A stretch of DNA of 64,000 nucleotides from Frateuria_A sp051900415 (GTDB taxonomy: Bacteria > Pseudomonadota > Gammaproteobacteria > Xanthomonadales > Rhodanobacteraceae): the NCBI RefSeq assembly GCF_051900415.1, contig NZ_JBHZGL010000001.1:62001-126000 (forward strand), written 5' to 3'. The translations under genes were made by a program, and so were the position numbers. Of the stretch, positions 1-8,420 are shown one piece after another. Every line of letters starts with the position of its first letter. The stretch's first letter is position 1. The notes beneath the pieces are model-generated. The model was not told the DNA's origin and searched no databases. It saw only the letters and a program-made list of their open reading frames with translations.

Positions 1-111
1 AATGCGACGCCGTCGGCAATGCAGCCCTGGCAACGTTGTGCGGTGCCCGGCCAGCTTCCACAATCGGTCTGCCTGCCGTCCGGGTATAAACGGCAATCAC
101 CGAGGTCCCTC

Positions 112-1608
112 GTGAGAGTTCAGAGCTGGACGCCAAGGATCTACGCGCCGCTGCTGCTCGGCCACCTGGGCGTGCTGCTGTTCGTCGGCGAACGATGGAT
201 CCTGGCATCGAGCTACGCGCTCGTGCTGGCGATACTGGTGTTCACCGTGTTGCTTTGCTGCCGCCGCCTGCAGCTGAGCATCAGCCACAACCGGCCGCTG
301 TGGGCCCTGCTGTTGGGTGCCCTGCTCGCCCAGCTCGCAGCCTTTGCGCTGCTGCTGGTCGATGCCCTGCACCACCCGCAAGGCACCCTGGTGGCGTTCG
401 ATCCCACGTTCTATTTCTGCCTGGGAAGTTTCTGGCTGATCGCCGCGGCGGCGTACAACCCGCTCACCCCGATGCGCCGCTGGACCACCGCGATCGACGG
501 GGTGCTGGCCTGCGCCATCGTGGCACTGTTCTACCTGACGTTACGCCGGTTGCTCGGCTCCGGCGAACCGGCGCAGGCCACCGGCCGCTATGTCATGTGG
601 ATGTTTGACGGCATGGGCCTGTTCGTGGCGTTGTTCGCCACGCTGCGCTTCGTCGGCGCGCGACGCGCGGAAGAGCGACGTTTCCACTTCGTGCTGGCCG
701 CCTTCGCCTTGGCGGAAATGGTGCTGCCGGCGATCCACAACCGCTTCATCCTGGCGAGCGAGTCGTGGCTGCCGGAATGGCTGCTCGGGTGGCCATTCGT
801 GATGCTCGGTTTGCTGCTCAGCCGCCGGCGGACCGTGTGGCTGCGCGGCTACCGGCCGACCCGGCGCACGCGCCAGGTCGCCGCCAGCATCGCACCGCTG
901 ATGCTCAGCCTGGCCCTGTGCCTGCTCGGCTTCGCCCAACTCGGAGCGGACCGGCCGCTGGCCATGGGTGCGCTTATCCTGGCGGTAGCCGCCTACGGCG
1001 TGCGCACCACGGTGCTGCTGGGCTACCACCAGGCGGTGGAGGACGAGCTGCGCAGCCTGCGCCGCGACCTGCACCACAAGAGCGTGCGGGATGAGCTGAC
1101 AGGGCTCCTCAACCGGGCCGGCTTTCGTCGCGTGCTGCGGCGCGCGTGGCAGGAGGCGGCGCGCGTGCGGCAGGCGTTCGGGATCGCCGTGGTGGACGTG
1201 GACAACTTCAAGTCATTCAACGACACCTACGGCCACCTGGCCGGGGACGACTGCCTGTCGCTGGTCGCCCACACGCTGCGCCAGGAGGCCGGTCTGCAGC
1301 CGGGCGTGGTGGCCGCGCGCTACGGTGGCGAGGAGTTCGTGATCCTGCTGAGCGATCTGGACATGGATCGGGCCGAGGCAGTCGTGCAGCGCTTGCGACA
1401 GCGCGTGGAAGCATTGCAGGTGCGCCATATCAACGCGGCCCACGGCGTGGTCACGATCAGCGCCGGCCTGGCGGTGATGCCTGCCGGCACCTCGCTCGCG
1501 AGCGAAAAGCTGCTGCGCGCCGCCGACGAAGCGCTGTTCGCGGCCAAGCGCGGTGGTCGCAACCAGGTGTGCCGCGCCGTGGCGACCGAGCCGGCGGTCA
1601 AAGCCTGA
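112..1608 (+). CDS. Membrane-anchored GGDEF diguanylate cyclase
   Basis: Probable diguanylate cyclase that makes cyclic di-GMP from two GTP at the inner membrane. The N-terminal ~300 residues are very hydrophobic, with about eight to ten predicted membrane spans and no recognised sensor name. The C-terminal ~165 residues form a GGDEF domain with an intact GGEEF active-site motif (in ARYGGEEFVILLSD) and the DELTGLLNR entry motif. The RxxD inhibitory site expected five residues before GGEEF is not present, so product inhibition at that site is unlikely. I chose the GTG at 112, which has GAGG about 6 nt upstream and a TATAAA hexamer at 85-90. An in-frame ATG at 19 would add 31 residues with no membrane or domain character. 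The stop overlaps the convergent acetyltransferase gene by 11 bp. Confidence 0.88.
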   Translation: MRVQSWTPRIYAPLLLGHLGVLLFVGERWILASSYALVLAILVFTVLLCCRRLQLSISHNRPLWALLLGALLAQLAAFALLLVDALHHPQGTLVAFDPTFYFCLGSFWLIAAAAYNPLTPMRRWTTAIDGVLACAIVALFYLTLRRLLGSGEPAQATGRYVMWMFDGMGLFVALFATLRFVGARRAEERRFHFVLAAFALAEMVLPAIHNRFILASESWLPEWLLGWPFVMLGLLLSRRRTVWLRGYRPTRRTRQVAASIAPLMLSLALCLLGFAQLGADRPLAMGALILAVAAYGVRTTVLLGYHQAVEDELRSLRRDLHHKSVRDELTGLLNRAGFRRVLRRAWQEAARVRQAFGIAVVDVDNFKSFNDTYGHLAGDDCLSLVAHTLRQEAGLQPGVVAARYGGEEFVILLSDLDMDRAEAVVQRLRQRVEALQVRHINAAHGVVTISAGLAVMPAGTSLASEKLLRAADEALFAAKRGGRNQVCRAVATEPAVKA

Positions 1609-2047
1609 GCGCGTATTCGCAGAACTGACGGTCGCGTTCCCAGCCTTCGGATTCGTACAGCGCCTGCGCCGGCGCGTTGTCCAGCGCGGTCGACAGCGAC
1701 AGGCTCGCCGCACCCAACGCACGCGCATGCGCAGCGGCCTCGCGCAGCAACGCCGCCGCCACACCCTGGCGGCGTGCCTGCGGCGACACGAACATGTCGT
1801 TGAGCAGATAGGTGCGCACCATCCGCACCGAGGAGAACAGCGGATAGAGCTGGGTGAACCCGAGCCCTGCACCTTCGGCATCCAACGCCAGCAGGATCAC
1901 CGACTCGTGGTGCGCGAAGCGCGCCCGCAGGAATGCGCGTGCGGCGTCCGGATCGGACGGCTGGCCGTAGAACTGCCGGTAGCCGTCGAACAGCGGCACC
2001 AGCGTGTCGAGGTCATGGACGGTGGCATGGCGAACCTGGACGGACAT
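1598..2047 (-). CDS. GNAT-family N-acetyltransferase
   Basis: Small acetyltransferase of 149 residues that probably moves an acetyl group from acetyl-CoA to an amine; the substrate is not predictable. It starts MSVQVRHATVHDLDTLVPLF, the usual beta1-alpha1 of the GNAT fold. It carries the acetyl-CoA pyrophosphate-binding signature around residues 85-100 (ARRQGVAAALLREAAAHA, fitting Q/RxxGxA). The start at 2047 is preceded by a GGAG about 8 nt away; an upstream in-frame start would add 21 residues unlike the family. It is convergent with the preceding diguanylate cyclase and overlaps its stop, so the two are separately transcribed. Confidence 0.88.
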   Translation of the reverse strand: MSVQVRHATVHDLDTLVPLFDGYRQFYGQPSDPDAARAFLRARFAHHESVILLALDAEGAGLGFTQLYPLFSSVRMVRTYLLNDMFVSPQARRQGVAAALLREAAAHARALGAASLSLSTALDNAPAQALYESEGWERDRQFCEYALRL

Positions 2048-2200
2048 GGCAGCTCCGGGGAAAGGCGCAAGACGCGACCGTATCGGCCTGGCCGCGGCGG
2101 CACAAGACACGTGCCGTTACCCACCCATTCACGGCCCCTAGAGCGGGCGTTGCCGACCGGTTGGCTAGCGTCGGATACCCGCCTGAAGCCGGACCCGCCC

Positions 2201-2734
2201 ATGAAGCTGCCTTCCTTACTGCCCTTCCTCGCCCGCGGCTTGCTCTCCCTCGCCTTGACCGCACTGGTCCTGCCCGCGCTTGCCACCGATACGCCCACGC
2301 TGGACAAGCAGGAGCAGGCTTTCGTGGCCAAGGCCACGGCCGACAACTCGATGCAGATCGAACTGGCGAAAGTCGCGCGCGATCGCTCCTCCTCGGCACA
2401 GGTGCGCGAACTGGCCAACCACATCATCGACGACCACGAGGCGCTGAACCGCAAGTTCACCGATTTCTCGGTGGCGAAGAAGGCGCACGGCCAGGCCCAC
2501 GGCACGCCTGCAGAGGACGTCACCGAGGACAAGCTGCGCCTGCAGCAGTTGAAGGGCGAGGCCCTGGACCAGGCGTTCGCCGGGATGATGGTCGCGGAGC
2601 ACCAGGAGATCATTCCGCTCTACGAGCGCGCCGCGAACGACGGCCACGACCCGAAGTTGCGGCAGATCGCCGAGGAAGGCCTGCCGATGCTGCGCGACCA
2701 CCTGCAGCGTGCGCGTGCCATTACCGCGAAGTGA
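2201..2734 (+). CDS. DUF4142 family exported protein
   Basis: Exported protein of 177 residues with a clear signal peptide (MKLPSLLPFLARGLLSLALTA, cleavage near ALA-TD at about residue 29). The mature part is an all-helical DUF4142 domain with the family features QEQAFVAKATADNSMQIELAK near the start and a DHEALNRKF segment in the middle. DUF4142 proteins are ferritin-like predicted periplasmic proteins of unknown role, often linked to envelope stress. Four histidine/acid clusters (IIDDHEALN, AEHQEIIPLYERA, LRDHL) look like a possible metal-binding helical bundle, but this is inference. A longer in-frame reading upstream lies antisense to the acetyltransferase gene and is not credible. Confidence 0.85.
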   Translation: MKLPSLLPFLARGLLSLALTALVLPALATDTPTLDKQEQAFVAKATADNSMQIELAKVARDRSSSAQVRELANHIIDDHEALNRKFTDFSVAKKAHGQAHGTPAEDVTEDKLRLQQLKGEALDQAFAGMMVAEHQEIIPLYERAANDGHDPKLRQIAEEGLPMLRDHLQRARAITAK

Positions 2735-2743
2735 CGAGCGCCT

Positions 2744-2855
2744 TGTAGGAGCGCCCTCGGGCGCGACCGCCATGGCCCGGCAACGCCGCGTTACCGCGAC
2801 CGGTCAGGGCTGGCTCTCGCGCATGCCTCCGGTCGCGCCCAAGGGCGCTCCTACA
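2744..2855. repeat. Palindromic repeat pair, TGTAGGAGCGC family
   Basis: Two inverted arms, TGTAGGAGCGCCCTCGGGCG at the left end and its near reverse complement ending CGCTCCTACA at the right end, separated by about 60 bp. They fill the junction between two convergent genes. Related copies lie at 19271-19333, 21427-21504 and 63009-63062. This is a REP-like dispersed palindrome and could act as a bidirectional terminator or mRNA-stability element. Confidence 0.85.
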
Positions 2856-2876
2856 GGTCATACACCCAGGTGCGCG

Positions 2877-4478
2877 TCACGCGTTGTCGGCCAGCATGAA
2901 CTTGGCCGCCATCTCGCCGATCACCGCCGACGGCGCCTCGGTGTTGCCGCTGATCAGCGTCGGCATGACCGACGCATCGGCCACGCGCAGACCCTGCACA
3001 CCACGCACGCGCAATTGCGGATCGACGACCGCGTCCTCATCGGCACCCATGCGGCAGGTGCCGACCGGGTGGTAGATGGTGTCCGCGTGCGCGCGGATCA
3101 ACGCGCGCAGTCCCTCGTCGTCCTCGATGCCGGTGCCGTACAGCGGGCGCGCACCGTGGGCGGCGAGCGCCGGCGCGGCAAGGATGCGCCGCACGATGCG
3201 CGCCCCCTCGACCAACAGCTCCATGTCTTCCGGCGCGGACAGGAAGTTCGGGTCGATCAGCGGCGCCGTGGCGACATCTGCGCGCGCCAGGCGCACGCGT
3301 CCGCGGCTGGCGGGCCGCAGCACGCACACGTGCAACGCCATGCCCGTGGACAGGTGCATGCGGCGGTTGTGGTCGTCCACCATGCCGATGCAGAAGTGGA
3401 GTTGCAGGTCGGGCCGGTCGACATCCGGGCGGCTGCGCAGGAAACCGCCTGCCTCGGCTGCGTTGCTGGTCAGCATGCCCTCGCCGCGGCGGCGATAGGC
3501 GCCGGCACTGGCGGCCACGCGCGCCAGGGTCGCCGGATTCATGCCGAACAGGCCATCGGCGCGTACCCGTAGGTTGGCGGTGTAGTCGATGTGGTCCTGC
3601 AGGTGCTCGCCCACGTCCGCAGCGTCGCGAAGCACTTCGATGCCGAGCTCGCGCAGGTGTGCGCCCGGCCCGATGCCGGACAGCATCAGCAGTTGCGGCG
3701 AGCCGATTGCCCCGGCGCAGACGACCACCTCGCGCCGCGCCCGCAGTTGCTGATCGCCGACCAGCAAGCCGCTCGCGCGATGGCCATCGAACAGGATGCG
3801 CTGTACCGGGCGCCCGGCCAGCACGCGCAGGTTCGGCCGCGATTTGCCATCGCCCAGGTATGCACGTCCCGCATCGACCCGGCGCCCGTCGCGCTGGTAC
3901 ACCTGATAGAGGCCCACGCCCTCCTGGCGCGGCCCGTTGAAGTCGTCGTTGCGCGGGTAGCCGCACTGCACCGCCGCCTCCACGAACGCGCGGCTCATCG
4001 GACTGGGCGAGCGCAGGTCGCTCACCGGCAGCGGTCCGCCGATGCCGTGCCAGTCGTCGGCGCCGCGCTGGTTGTCCTCAATGCCGCGGAACACCGGCAG
4101 CACGTCGCGCCAGCTCCAGCCGGTGCAGCCGAGCGCGGCCCAGCCGTCGTAATCCTGCGGCTGGCCACGGGTGCAGATCATCGCGTTGATCAGGCTGCTG
4201 CCGCCGACGCCACGCCCGCGCGGCACGTAGCCGCGGCGTCCGCCCAACTGCGTCTGCGGCACCGTCTGGTAGGCGTAGTTGTGCCGGCTGCGGAACGGCA
4301 CCAGCGCGGCGATGCCCATCGGGACGCGGCTCAACCACGAGGGCGTGGCCGGTCCGGTTTCGACCAGGCACACGGTCGGCCGCCCCGGCGCATCGGCCAG
4401 CCGCGCGGCCACCGCGCAGCCGGCCGGGCCGGCGCCGATCACAACGAAATCGGCGCCCTCGCCGTCGATCACGCTCAA
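2877..4478 (-). CDS. GMC-family FAD oxidoreductase (choline dehydrogenase-like)
   Basis: Glucose-methanol-choline family flavoprotein of 533 residues that probably oxidises an alcohol. The FAD dinucleotide-binding motif VIGAGPAGCAVAARL lies at residues ~12-26, the GMC signature GRGVGGSSLINAMI at ~85-100, and the C-terminal catalytic region has HPVGTCRMGADEDAVV followed by SGNTEAPSAVIGE. The length is typical of bacterial choline/alcohol dehydrogenases. The substrate cannot be fixed; no betaine-aldehyde dehydrogenase or betI neighbour is present, so a choline role is not supported. The start is TTG at 4478, overlapping the TGA of the upstream AsmA-like gene by 3-4 bp, which implies translational coupling; GTG at 4472 is an alternative. 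Confidence 0.87.
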   Translation of the reverse strand: MSVIDGEGADFVVIGAGPAGCAVAARLADAPGRPTVCLVETGPATPSWLSRVPMGIAALVPFRSRHNYAYQTVPQTQLGGRRGYVPRGRGVGGSSLINAMICTRGQPQDYDGWAALGCTGWSWRDVLPVFRGIEDNQRGADDWHGIGGPLPVSDLRSPSPMSRAFVEAAVQCGYPRNDDFNGPRQEGVGLYQVYQRDGRRVDAGRAYLGDGKSRPNLRVLAGRPVQRILFDGHRASGLLVGDQQLRARREVVVCAGAIGSPQLLMLSGIGPGAHLRELGIEVLRDAADVGEHLQDHIDYTANLRVRADGLFGMNPATLARVAASAGAYRRRGEGMLTSNAAEAGGFLRSRPDVDRPDLQLHFCIGMVDDHNRRMHLSTGMALHVCVLRPASRGRVRLARADVATAPLIDPNFLSAPEDMELLVEGARIVRRILAAPALAAHGARPLYGTGIEDDEGLRALIRAHADTIYHPVGTCRMGADEDAVVDPQLRVRGVQGLRVADASVMPTLISGNTEAPSAVIGEMAAKFMLADNA

Positions 4479-6181
4479 TGCCCCGAGGTCGGCTGCTTGG
4501 GCTTGAGCGCGTTCTGCAACAGGTTGTTGAGCACGTCCTTGCCGCTGTCGGCCGGCGGCTTCGCCGCGGGTTGGGTGCTGTTGCCGCGCGTGCCCGCTTC
4601 CAGCAGGCCGACCGCCGCCTTCGGGTCGAGCTTGAAGCTGGGCGCGCTGGCGGTGCCGCCGACACGCACGCCCACGCCGTTGGTGCTCATGCCCTTGATC
4701 AGGCCGCCGAGCGCGCCGCCGGCCTTCGATCCGCCCAGCAGGCCGGCGAGGCCCTGACCGGCCTGGCCGGCGCCGGTGACGCCTTCATCGAGCTTGACCA
4801 GCATGCGGAAATCGAGCGCGCCGTCGGCGGCCATGCGGCCCTTGCCGGTGAAGCTGCCGAGCTGCGCGATCTGCGCCTTGGCCGGGTCCGCGTCGATACC
4901 CTTGGGCGAGATGGTCAGCATTGCCTCGGCGTGCCGGATCACGGTGTCCTTCGGCGCGCTGATGCCGGCCAGCGCCAGCGCGCCGCCGAGCTTGTCGCCC
5001 AGGCTGTAGCCGGCCAGCCGCGTGCCGTCGAGCGAGACCGGCCCGTGGATGACCAGCGCATCGAGCGGCCCGCGCACAGTCAGATCCATGCTGGCGGTGC
5101 CACCGGCCAGCCGCGAGTCCTTAGGCAGGATCACGCCGAACACCGGCAGCAGCGGCTGCAGGTCGTCGATCGGCTGGCGCTGGCCCTTCACCTTGAAATC
5201 CATGCGCATCACTGCGGGGCGGTTGTCGAAGCTGCCGCCGATGGACAGCTGCGCCGCGCCGGCGTGCAGCACCGTGTTGGCGATGCGCCCGGTGCCGTTA
5301 TCCAGCCGGTAGTCCGCCTGGTAGTCGATGCGCAGCGGCTGCGGCGAGGGCGAACCGGAGGCCACCAGTTGCAGCTTGCGCGCATCGATGCGGCCCCTGG
5401 AGCGCAGCACGCCCTTGGCCGAGGTGATCTGCGTGTCCAGGTCGAGCACGCCGCCGACGCCGCTGTCGCGCGCCATCAAGCCGGCGCCGACCAGGTTCAG
5501 GTCGTGCATCAGCAAGTGCGCATCGACCGGCGTCAGCACGGCGTTGCCTGCCTGCCAGGGACCGAGCTTGCCGTCCAGCGCCAGCGTGCCGCCGCCGGCG
5601 ATGTCAGCCTTGAGCTCGAACGGAAAGGCCGCCTGTGTGCCGACGTGGTCCGCACTCAGCTGCACGTGATCGTAGACCTTGCGGTCGCCGGCCATGCGCG
5701 TGAGTTCGATGCGGCCGTCGTCGATGCGCAGCCGGTCGACCGTGAGCCCGGTCGGCGCCGCCGCCCCGCGGCCTGCCCCCGACTCCGGCCCGCCCGCACC
5801 GAGCCCGGCGAAATTCCAGTCGCCCTTGCGGTTCTGCAGCAGGCGAACCACCGGTTTGTCGAGGGTCAGTGAGGTGACGTGAAGCTCGCGATGGACCAGC
5901 AACGGCCACAGCTTCACGCCCAGGTCCAGTGAGCGCGCGCTGACGAACGGCTGCTTGCCGAACCGGGGATCGTCGCCGATGCGGATCTCGTCCGCCTCCA
6001 GCGAACCGGTCCACACCGACATGTGCAGCGTGCCGATGCTCACCTCGCGACCCAGCGCCTTGCCCAGCGAGGCCTGGATCTGCGGACGGAAGTGATTGGC
6101 ATCCACCAGCAGCAGCGCGGCAGCGCCCAGCACGACCAGGGCCAGCACGACGACGATCACTCCGACCAGCAGGCGCTTCAT
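4475..6181 (-). CDS. AsmA family protein
   Basis: Inner-membrane-anchored AsmA-type protein of about 567 residues. One N-terminal membrane span (MKRLLVGVIVVVLALVVLGA) is followed by the characteristic DANHFRPQIQASLGKALGREVSIG segment and a long beta-rich periplasmic region. AsmA relatives belong to the wider bridge-like lipid-transfer group and are tied to outer-membrane assembly and phospholipid traffic. The C-terminal part is rich in Gly/Ala and ends in a low-complexity stretch. I used the ATG at 6181; six residues upstream is another start with no better signal. The downstream GMC oxidoreductase overlaps its stop, so the two form an operon. Confidence 0.85.
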   Translation of the reverse strand: MKRLLVGVIVVVLALVVLGAAALLLVDANHFRPQIQASLGKALGREVSIGTLHMSVWTGSLEADEIRIGDDPRFGKQPFVSARSLDLGVKLWPLLVHRELHVTSLTLDKPVVRLLQNRKGDWNFAGLGAGGPESGAGRGAAAPTGLTVDRLRIDDGRIELTRMAGDRKVYDHVQLSADHVGTQAAFPFELKADIAGGGTLALDGKLGPWQAGNAVLTPVDAHLLMHDLNLVGAGLMARDSGVGGVLDLDTQITSAKGVLRSRGRIDARKLQLVASGSPSPQPLRIDYQADYRLDNGTGRIANTVLHAGAAQLSIGGSFDNRPAVMRMDFKVKGQRQPIDDLQPLLPVFGVILPKDSRLAGGTASMDLTVRGPLDALVIHGPVSLDGTRLAGYSLGDKLGGALALAGISAPKDTVIRHAEAMLTISPKGIDADPAKAQIAQLGSFTGKGRMAADGALDFRMLVKLDEGVTGAGQAGQGLAGLLGGSKAGGALGGLIKGMSTNGVGVRVGGTASAPSFKLDPKAAVGLLEAGTRGNSTQPAAKPPADSGKDVLNNLLQNALKPKQPTSGH

Positions 6182-6320
6182 GAGGCTTCTCCCCAGCAAA
6201 GTGCCCCGATACTAACCAAACCCCGCGCGTGCTCCGACCGTCCGGCCATGCCGGCGTGACGCAGGCCCGCATCCGTGCCGTGGTTGAACCCGGTCAGGGT
6301 CGGGCCCACATTCTGACTCC

Positions 6321-6479
6321 ATGGGCTGTCTTCCGGTTCCGCTGTTCTTCCTGCTCGGCTTCGGCATCGGCTATGCCGTGGGCGGGACGCCAGGCGCGCT
6401 GTGGGGTGCGGGCGTCGGCTTGGTCGCGGGGCTCGCCGGCATGGGCTGGATGATCCGCCTCATGCGTGGCCGTCGCTGA
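6321..6479 (+). CDS. Small glycine-rich membrane protein (52 aa)
   Basis: A 52-residue open frame, MGCLPVPLFFLLGFGIGYAV onward, ending in MIRLMRGRR. It is a single hydrophobic hairpin-like segment rich in glycine with small-residue spacing (GFGIGYAVGG, GAGVGLVAGLAG), a pattern seen in glycine-zipper membrane peptides. It ends with positively charged residues, as expected for a cytoplasmic tail. No strong ribosome-binding site is visible. It stands 76 bp upstream of another small membrane protein gene on the same strand. I do not recognise a named family, and coding status is probable rather than certain. Confidence 0.5.
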   Translation: MGCLPVPLFFLLGFGIGYAVGGTPGALWGAGVGLVAGLAGMGWMIRLMRGRR

Positions 6480-6555
6480 ACGGGCCGCGGCGCGTGTGCT
6501 GGCCTTTACCTCCGGCGCGTAGTCGAATGGCGGGCAGTCTCCAGCGGAGTTCCGG

Positions 6556-6873
6556 GTGATCAAGGACATCGACCGTCTCAACCGTCACCTCGACCGCTTC
6601 GAGCGGCGGTTGCCGCGCTGGATCGCCTCGCCCCTGCGCTGGCTGCGCGCACCGTCCTCGCGCTGGGTACGCATTCCGGTGGGTGTGCTGCTGATCGTGG
6701 CGGGATTCTTCAGTTTCCTGCCGCTGCTTGGCCTCTGGATGCTGCCGCTGGGCGTGCTGCTGCTGGCCCAGGACCTGCCGTTCCTGCGCCGCCCCACGCG
6801 TTGGTCGCTGATCGTGCTGGAGCGCCGGTGGCTGCGCTGGAAACGGCGGCGGCGCCAGGCCCACCGGCCGTAG
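6556..6873 (+). CDS. Conserved small membrane protein of unknown function
   Basis: Product of 105 residues starting at GTG 6556, with GGAG about 10 nt upstream. The N-terminus is basic and amphipathic (MIKDIDRLNRHLDRFERRLP). It is followed by two closely spaced hydrophobic spans around residues 40-75 (RIPVGVLLIVAGFFSFLPLL and MLPLGVLLLAQDLPFLRRP), then a Trp/Arg-rich tail (WRLRWKRRRRQ type). The arrangement of a hairpin with charged ends suggests an inner-membrane protein with both ends in the cytoplasm. I recall similar short hypothetical proteins in Proteobacteria but no function. Its TAG stop is supplied by the first bases of an adjoining palindromic repeat. Confidence 0.7.
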   Translation: MIKDIDRLNRHLDRFERRLPRWIASPLRWLRAPSSRWVRIPVGVLLIVAGFFSFLPLLGLWMLPLGVLLLAQDLPFLRRPTRWSLIVLERRWLRWKRRRRQAHRP

Positions 6874-6934
6874 GGTGGGCTTGAGCCCACCGCAGCCCGC
6901 GGCAAGACCCCCGGTGGGCTGAAGCCCACCCTAC
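6870..6934. repeat. Palindromic repeat pair, GTAGGGTGGGC family (copy 1)
   Basis: GTAGGGTGGGCTTGAGCCCACC, a 23-bp spacer, then GGTGGGCTGAAGCCCACCCTAC. Each half is itself a hairpin and the two halves are inverted to each other. The TAG within the first GTAGGG is the stop codon of the preceding gene. Full copies recur at 8347-8410 and 26837-26897, with degraded ones at 9728-9770 and 57861-57922. Confidence 0.9.
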
Positions 6935-6989
6935 ATCACTCCGATGCGGCTTCAGTCGCCATTGGCGAGCGCTACGGCACCCTAGGCGG

Positions 6990-8096
6990 ATGCGTAACCG
7001 AACGCCCTCCCGTCCTGTCGTCCTGCTTGCGCTGCTGGCCTTGGTCGCCGGCTGCGCGCGTCCGCGCGTGGAAGCGCCGCAGCGCCGCCCCGACGAGGTA
7101 CGCGCGCAGATCGTACGCCTGCTGCCCGGCAACACCGCGGACCGCGCCGGCTGGGCGACCGACATCTACGCCGCTTTCTCTGCGCTCGACATCGAGCCGA
7201 CGGCCAGCAACCTCTGCGCGACCCTCGCGGTCGCCGCGCAGGAATCGAATTACCACGCCGAGCCGGTGGTGCCTGGCCTCGGCGCCATCGCACGCAAGGA
7301 GATCGACCGCCGCGCCGCCGCGCACCACGTGCCACAGTTCCTGGTACGCGCCGCGCTGGCGCTGAAATCGCCCGACGGCAAGAGCTACGGCGACCGCCTG
7401 GCCGCCGTGCGTACCGAGCGCGAACTGAGCCGGCTGTACGAGGATTTCATCGGCATGGTGCCGCTGGGCCGCCGCCTGCTGGGGGACGACAACCCGGTGC
7501 ACACCGGCGGCCCGATGCAGGTAAGCGTGGCCTTCGCCGAAGATTTCGCCGACGACCACACCTACCCGTACCCGGTCGATGGCTCGATCCGCCACGAGGT
7601 GTTCAGCCGCCGCGGCGGCCTGTACTTTGGCATCGCCCATCTGCTCGCCTACCCGGCCGACTACCCGCAGATGCTCTACCGCTTCGCCGACTACAACGCC
7701 GGCTGGTACGTCAGCCGCAACGCGGCGTTCCAGAACGCGCTCAGCGTCGCCACCGGCATTGAACTCGATTTCGACGGCGACCTGATCCGCTACCAGGGCG
7801 GCCTGGGCGCCACCGAGCGGGCCGCGCGCACGCTGGCCGCGCGGCTGGACCTGGAGCCGGGTGAAATCCACGACGCGTTGGCCGAAGGCGAGAACCCCGA
7901 CTTCGTGCGCACCGCCCTGTACACCCGCGTGTTCGAGCTGGCCGACGCCAGCGCGCGCAAGCCGCTGCCGCGCGCAATGCTGCCGCGGATCCGGCTGGAG
8001 AGCCCCAAGATCACCCGCAAGCTCACTACCGCGTGGTTCGCCAAGCGCGTCGACGGGCGCTACCAGCGTTGCCTGGCGCAGGCCTCACGAGGTTGA
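6990..8096 (+). CDS. DUF1615 family lipoprotein
   Basis: Predicted lipoprotein of 368 residues. The signal sequence ends in the lipobox LVAGC with the lipidated cysteine at residue 22. The body matches my recollection of DUF1615 proteins of Proteobacteria, including the segment NLCATLAVAAQESNYHAEPVVPGLG, the GPMQVSVAFAEDF segment and the FADYNAGWYVSRNAAFQNAL segment. The QES near a GPMQ and a YNAGWYxSRNAAFQ block resembles the catalytic glutamate and core motifs of lysozyme-like transglycosylases (E, GxMQ, YNxG). A role in peptidoglycan cleavage is therefore plausible, though this is inference. The gene appears to stand alone; the next gene is separated by a clear ribosome-binding site. Confidence 0.8.
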   Translation: MRNRTPSRPVVLLALLALVAGCARPRVEAPQRRPDEVRAQIVRLLPGNTADRAGWATDIYAAFSALDIEPTASNLCATLAVAAQESNYHAEPVVPGLGAIARKEIDRRAAAHHVPQFLVRAALALKSPDGKSYGDRLAAVRTERELSRLYEDFIGMVPLGRRLLGDDNPVHTGGPMQVSVAFAEDFADDHTYPYPVDGSIRHEVFSRRGGLYFGIAHLLAYPADYPQMLYRFADYNAGWYVSRNAAFQNALSVATGIELDFDGDLIRYQGGLGATERAARTLAARLDLEPGEIHDALAEGENPDFVRTALYTRVFELADASARKPLPRAMLPRIRLESPKITRKLTTAWFAKRVDGRYQRCLAQASRG

Positions 8097-8168
8097 GTCA
8101 GCCTCTGCACGGGTGACCGACGCGCCGCGCGGTACAACTGGTCTTCCGCAACCGGAGGAGACCCGACG

Positions 8169-8342
8169 ATGGCCGACACCAAAAAGCCATCCCGCGACAG
8201 CGACGCGCGCCGCGAACTCGACCGCGACTACACCTGTCAGGCGAAGAACGCACGCGGCGACACGGTGGAAAACGAGCTGGACCAGGAAACCGATCACCTG
8301 CAACGCGACTACGACAGCGATTCGCCAAAGAACCGCGATTGA
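8169..8342 (+). CDS. Small acidic hydrophilic protein (57 aa)
   Basis: A 57-residue frame reading MADTKKPSRDSDARRELDRD, then a second half rich in Asp/Glu and ending in SDSPKNRD. It is preceded by a strong GGAGGAG ribosome-binding site 7-8 nt from the ATG, which is the main support for translation. The product is highly charged with no hydrophobic segment and probably disordered or a simple helical pair. One cysteine (YTCQAK) is present. No family or function is recognised. It ends five bases before a palindromic repeat that separates it from the convergent DUF763 gene. Confidence 0.65.
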   Translation: MADTKKPSRDSDARRELDRDYTCQAKNARGDTVENELDQETDHLQRDYDSDSPKNRD

Positions 8343-8346
8343 TCCC

Positions 8347-8410
8347 GTAGGGTGGGCTTCAGCCCACCGGCTCTTGCCGCAACGGGGCGGTGGGCTGAAG
8401 CCCACCCTAC
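8347..8410. repeat. Palindromic repeat pair, GTAGGGTGGGC family (copy 2)
   Basis: GTAGGGTGGGCTTCAGCCCACC and its inverted partner GGTGGGCTGAAGCCCACCCTAC with a short spacer. It sits exactly between convergent genes and can fold into one long or two short hairpins, so bidirectional termination is likely. Confidence 0.9.
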
Positions 8411-8420
8411 GCGCAAGGCG

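Noticed and set aside
2877..4478. Choline dehydrogenase betA
   Set aside because: The GMC fold is certain, but no betaine-aldehyde dehydrogenase, BetI or choline transporter is nearby, so the substrate was left open.
8098..8405. Minus-strand frame over the small acidic protein and repeat
   Set aside because: It translates the palindromic repeat and lacks a ribosome-binding site, while the plus-strand 57-residue frame has a strong one.
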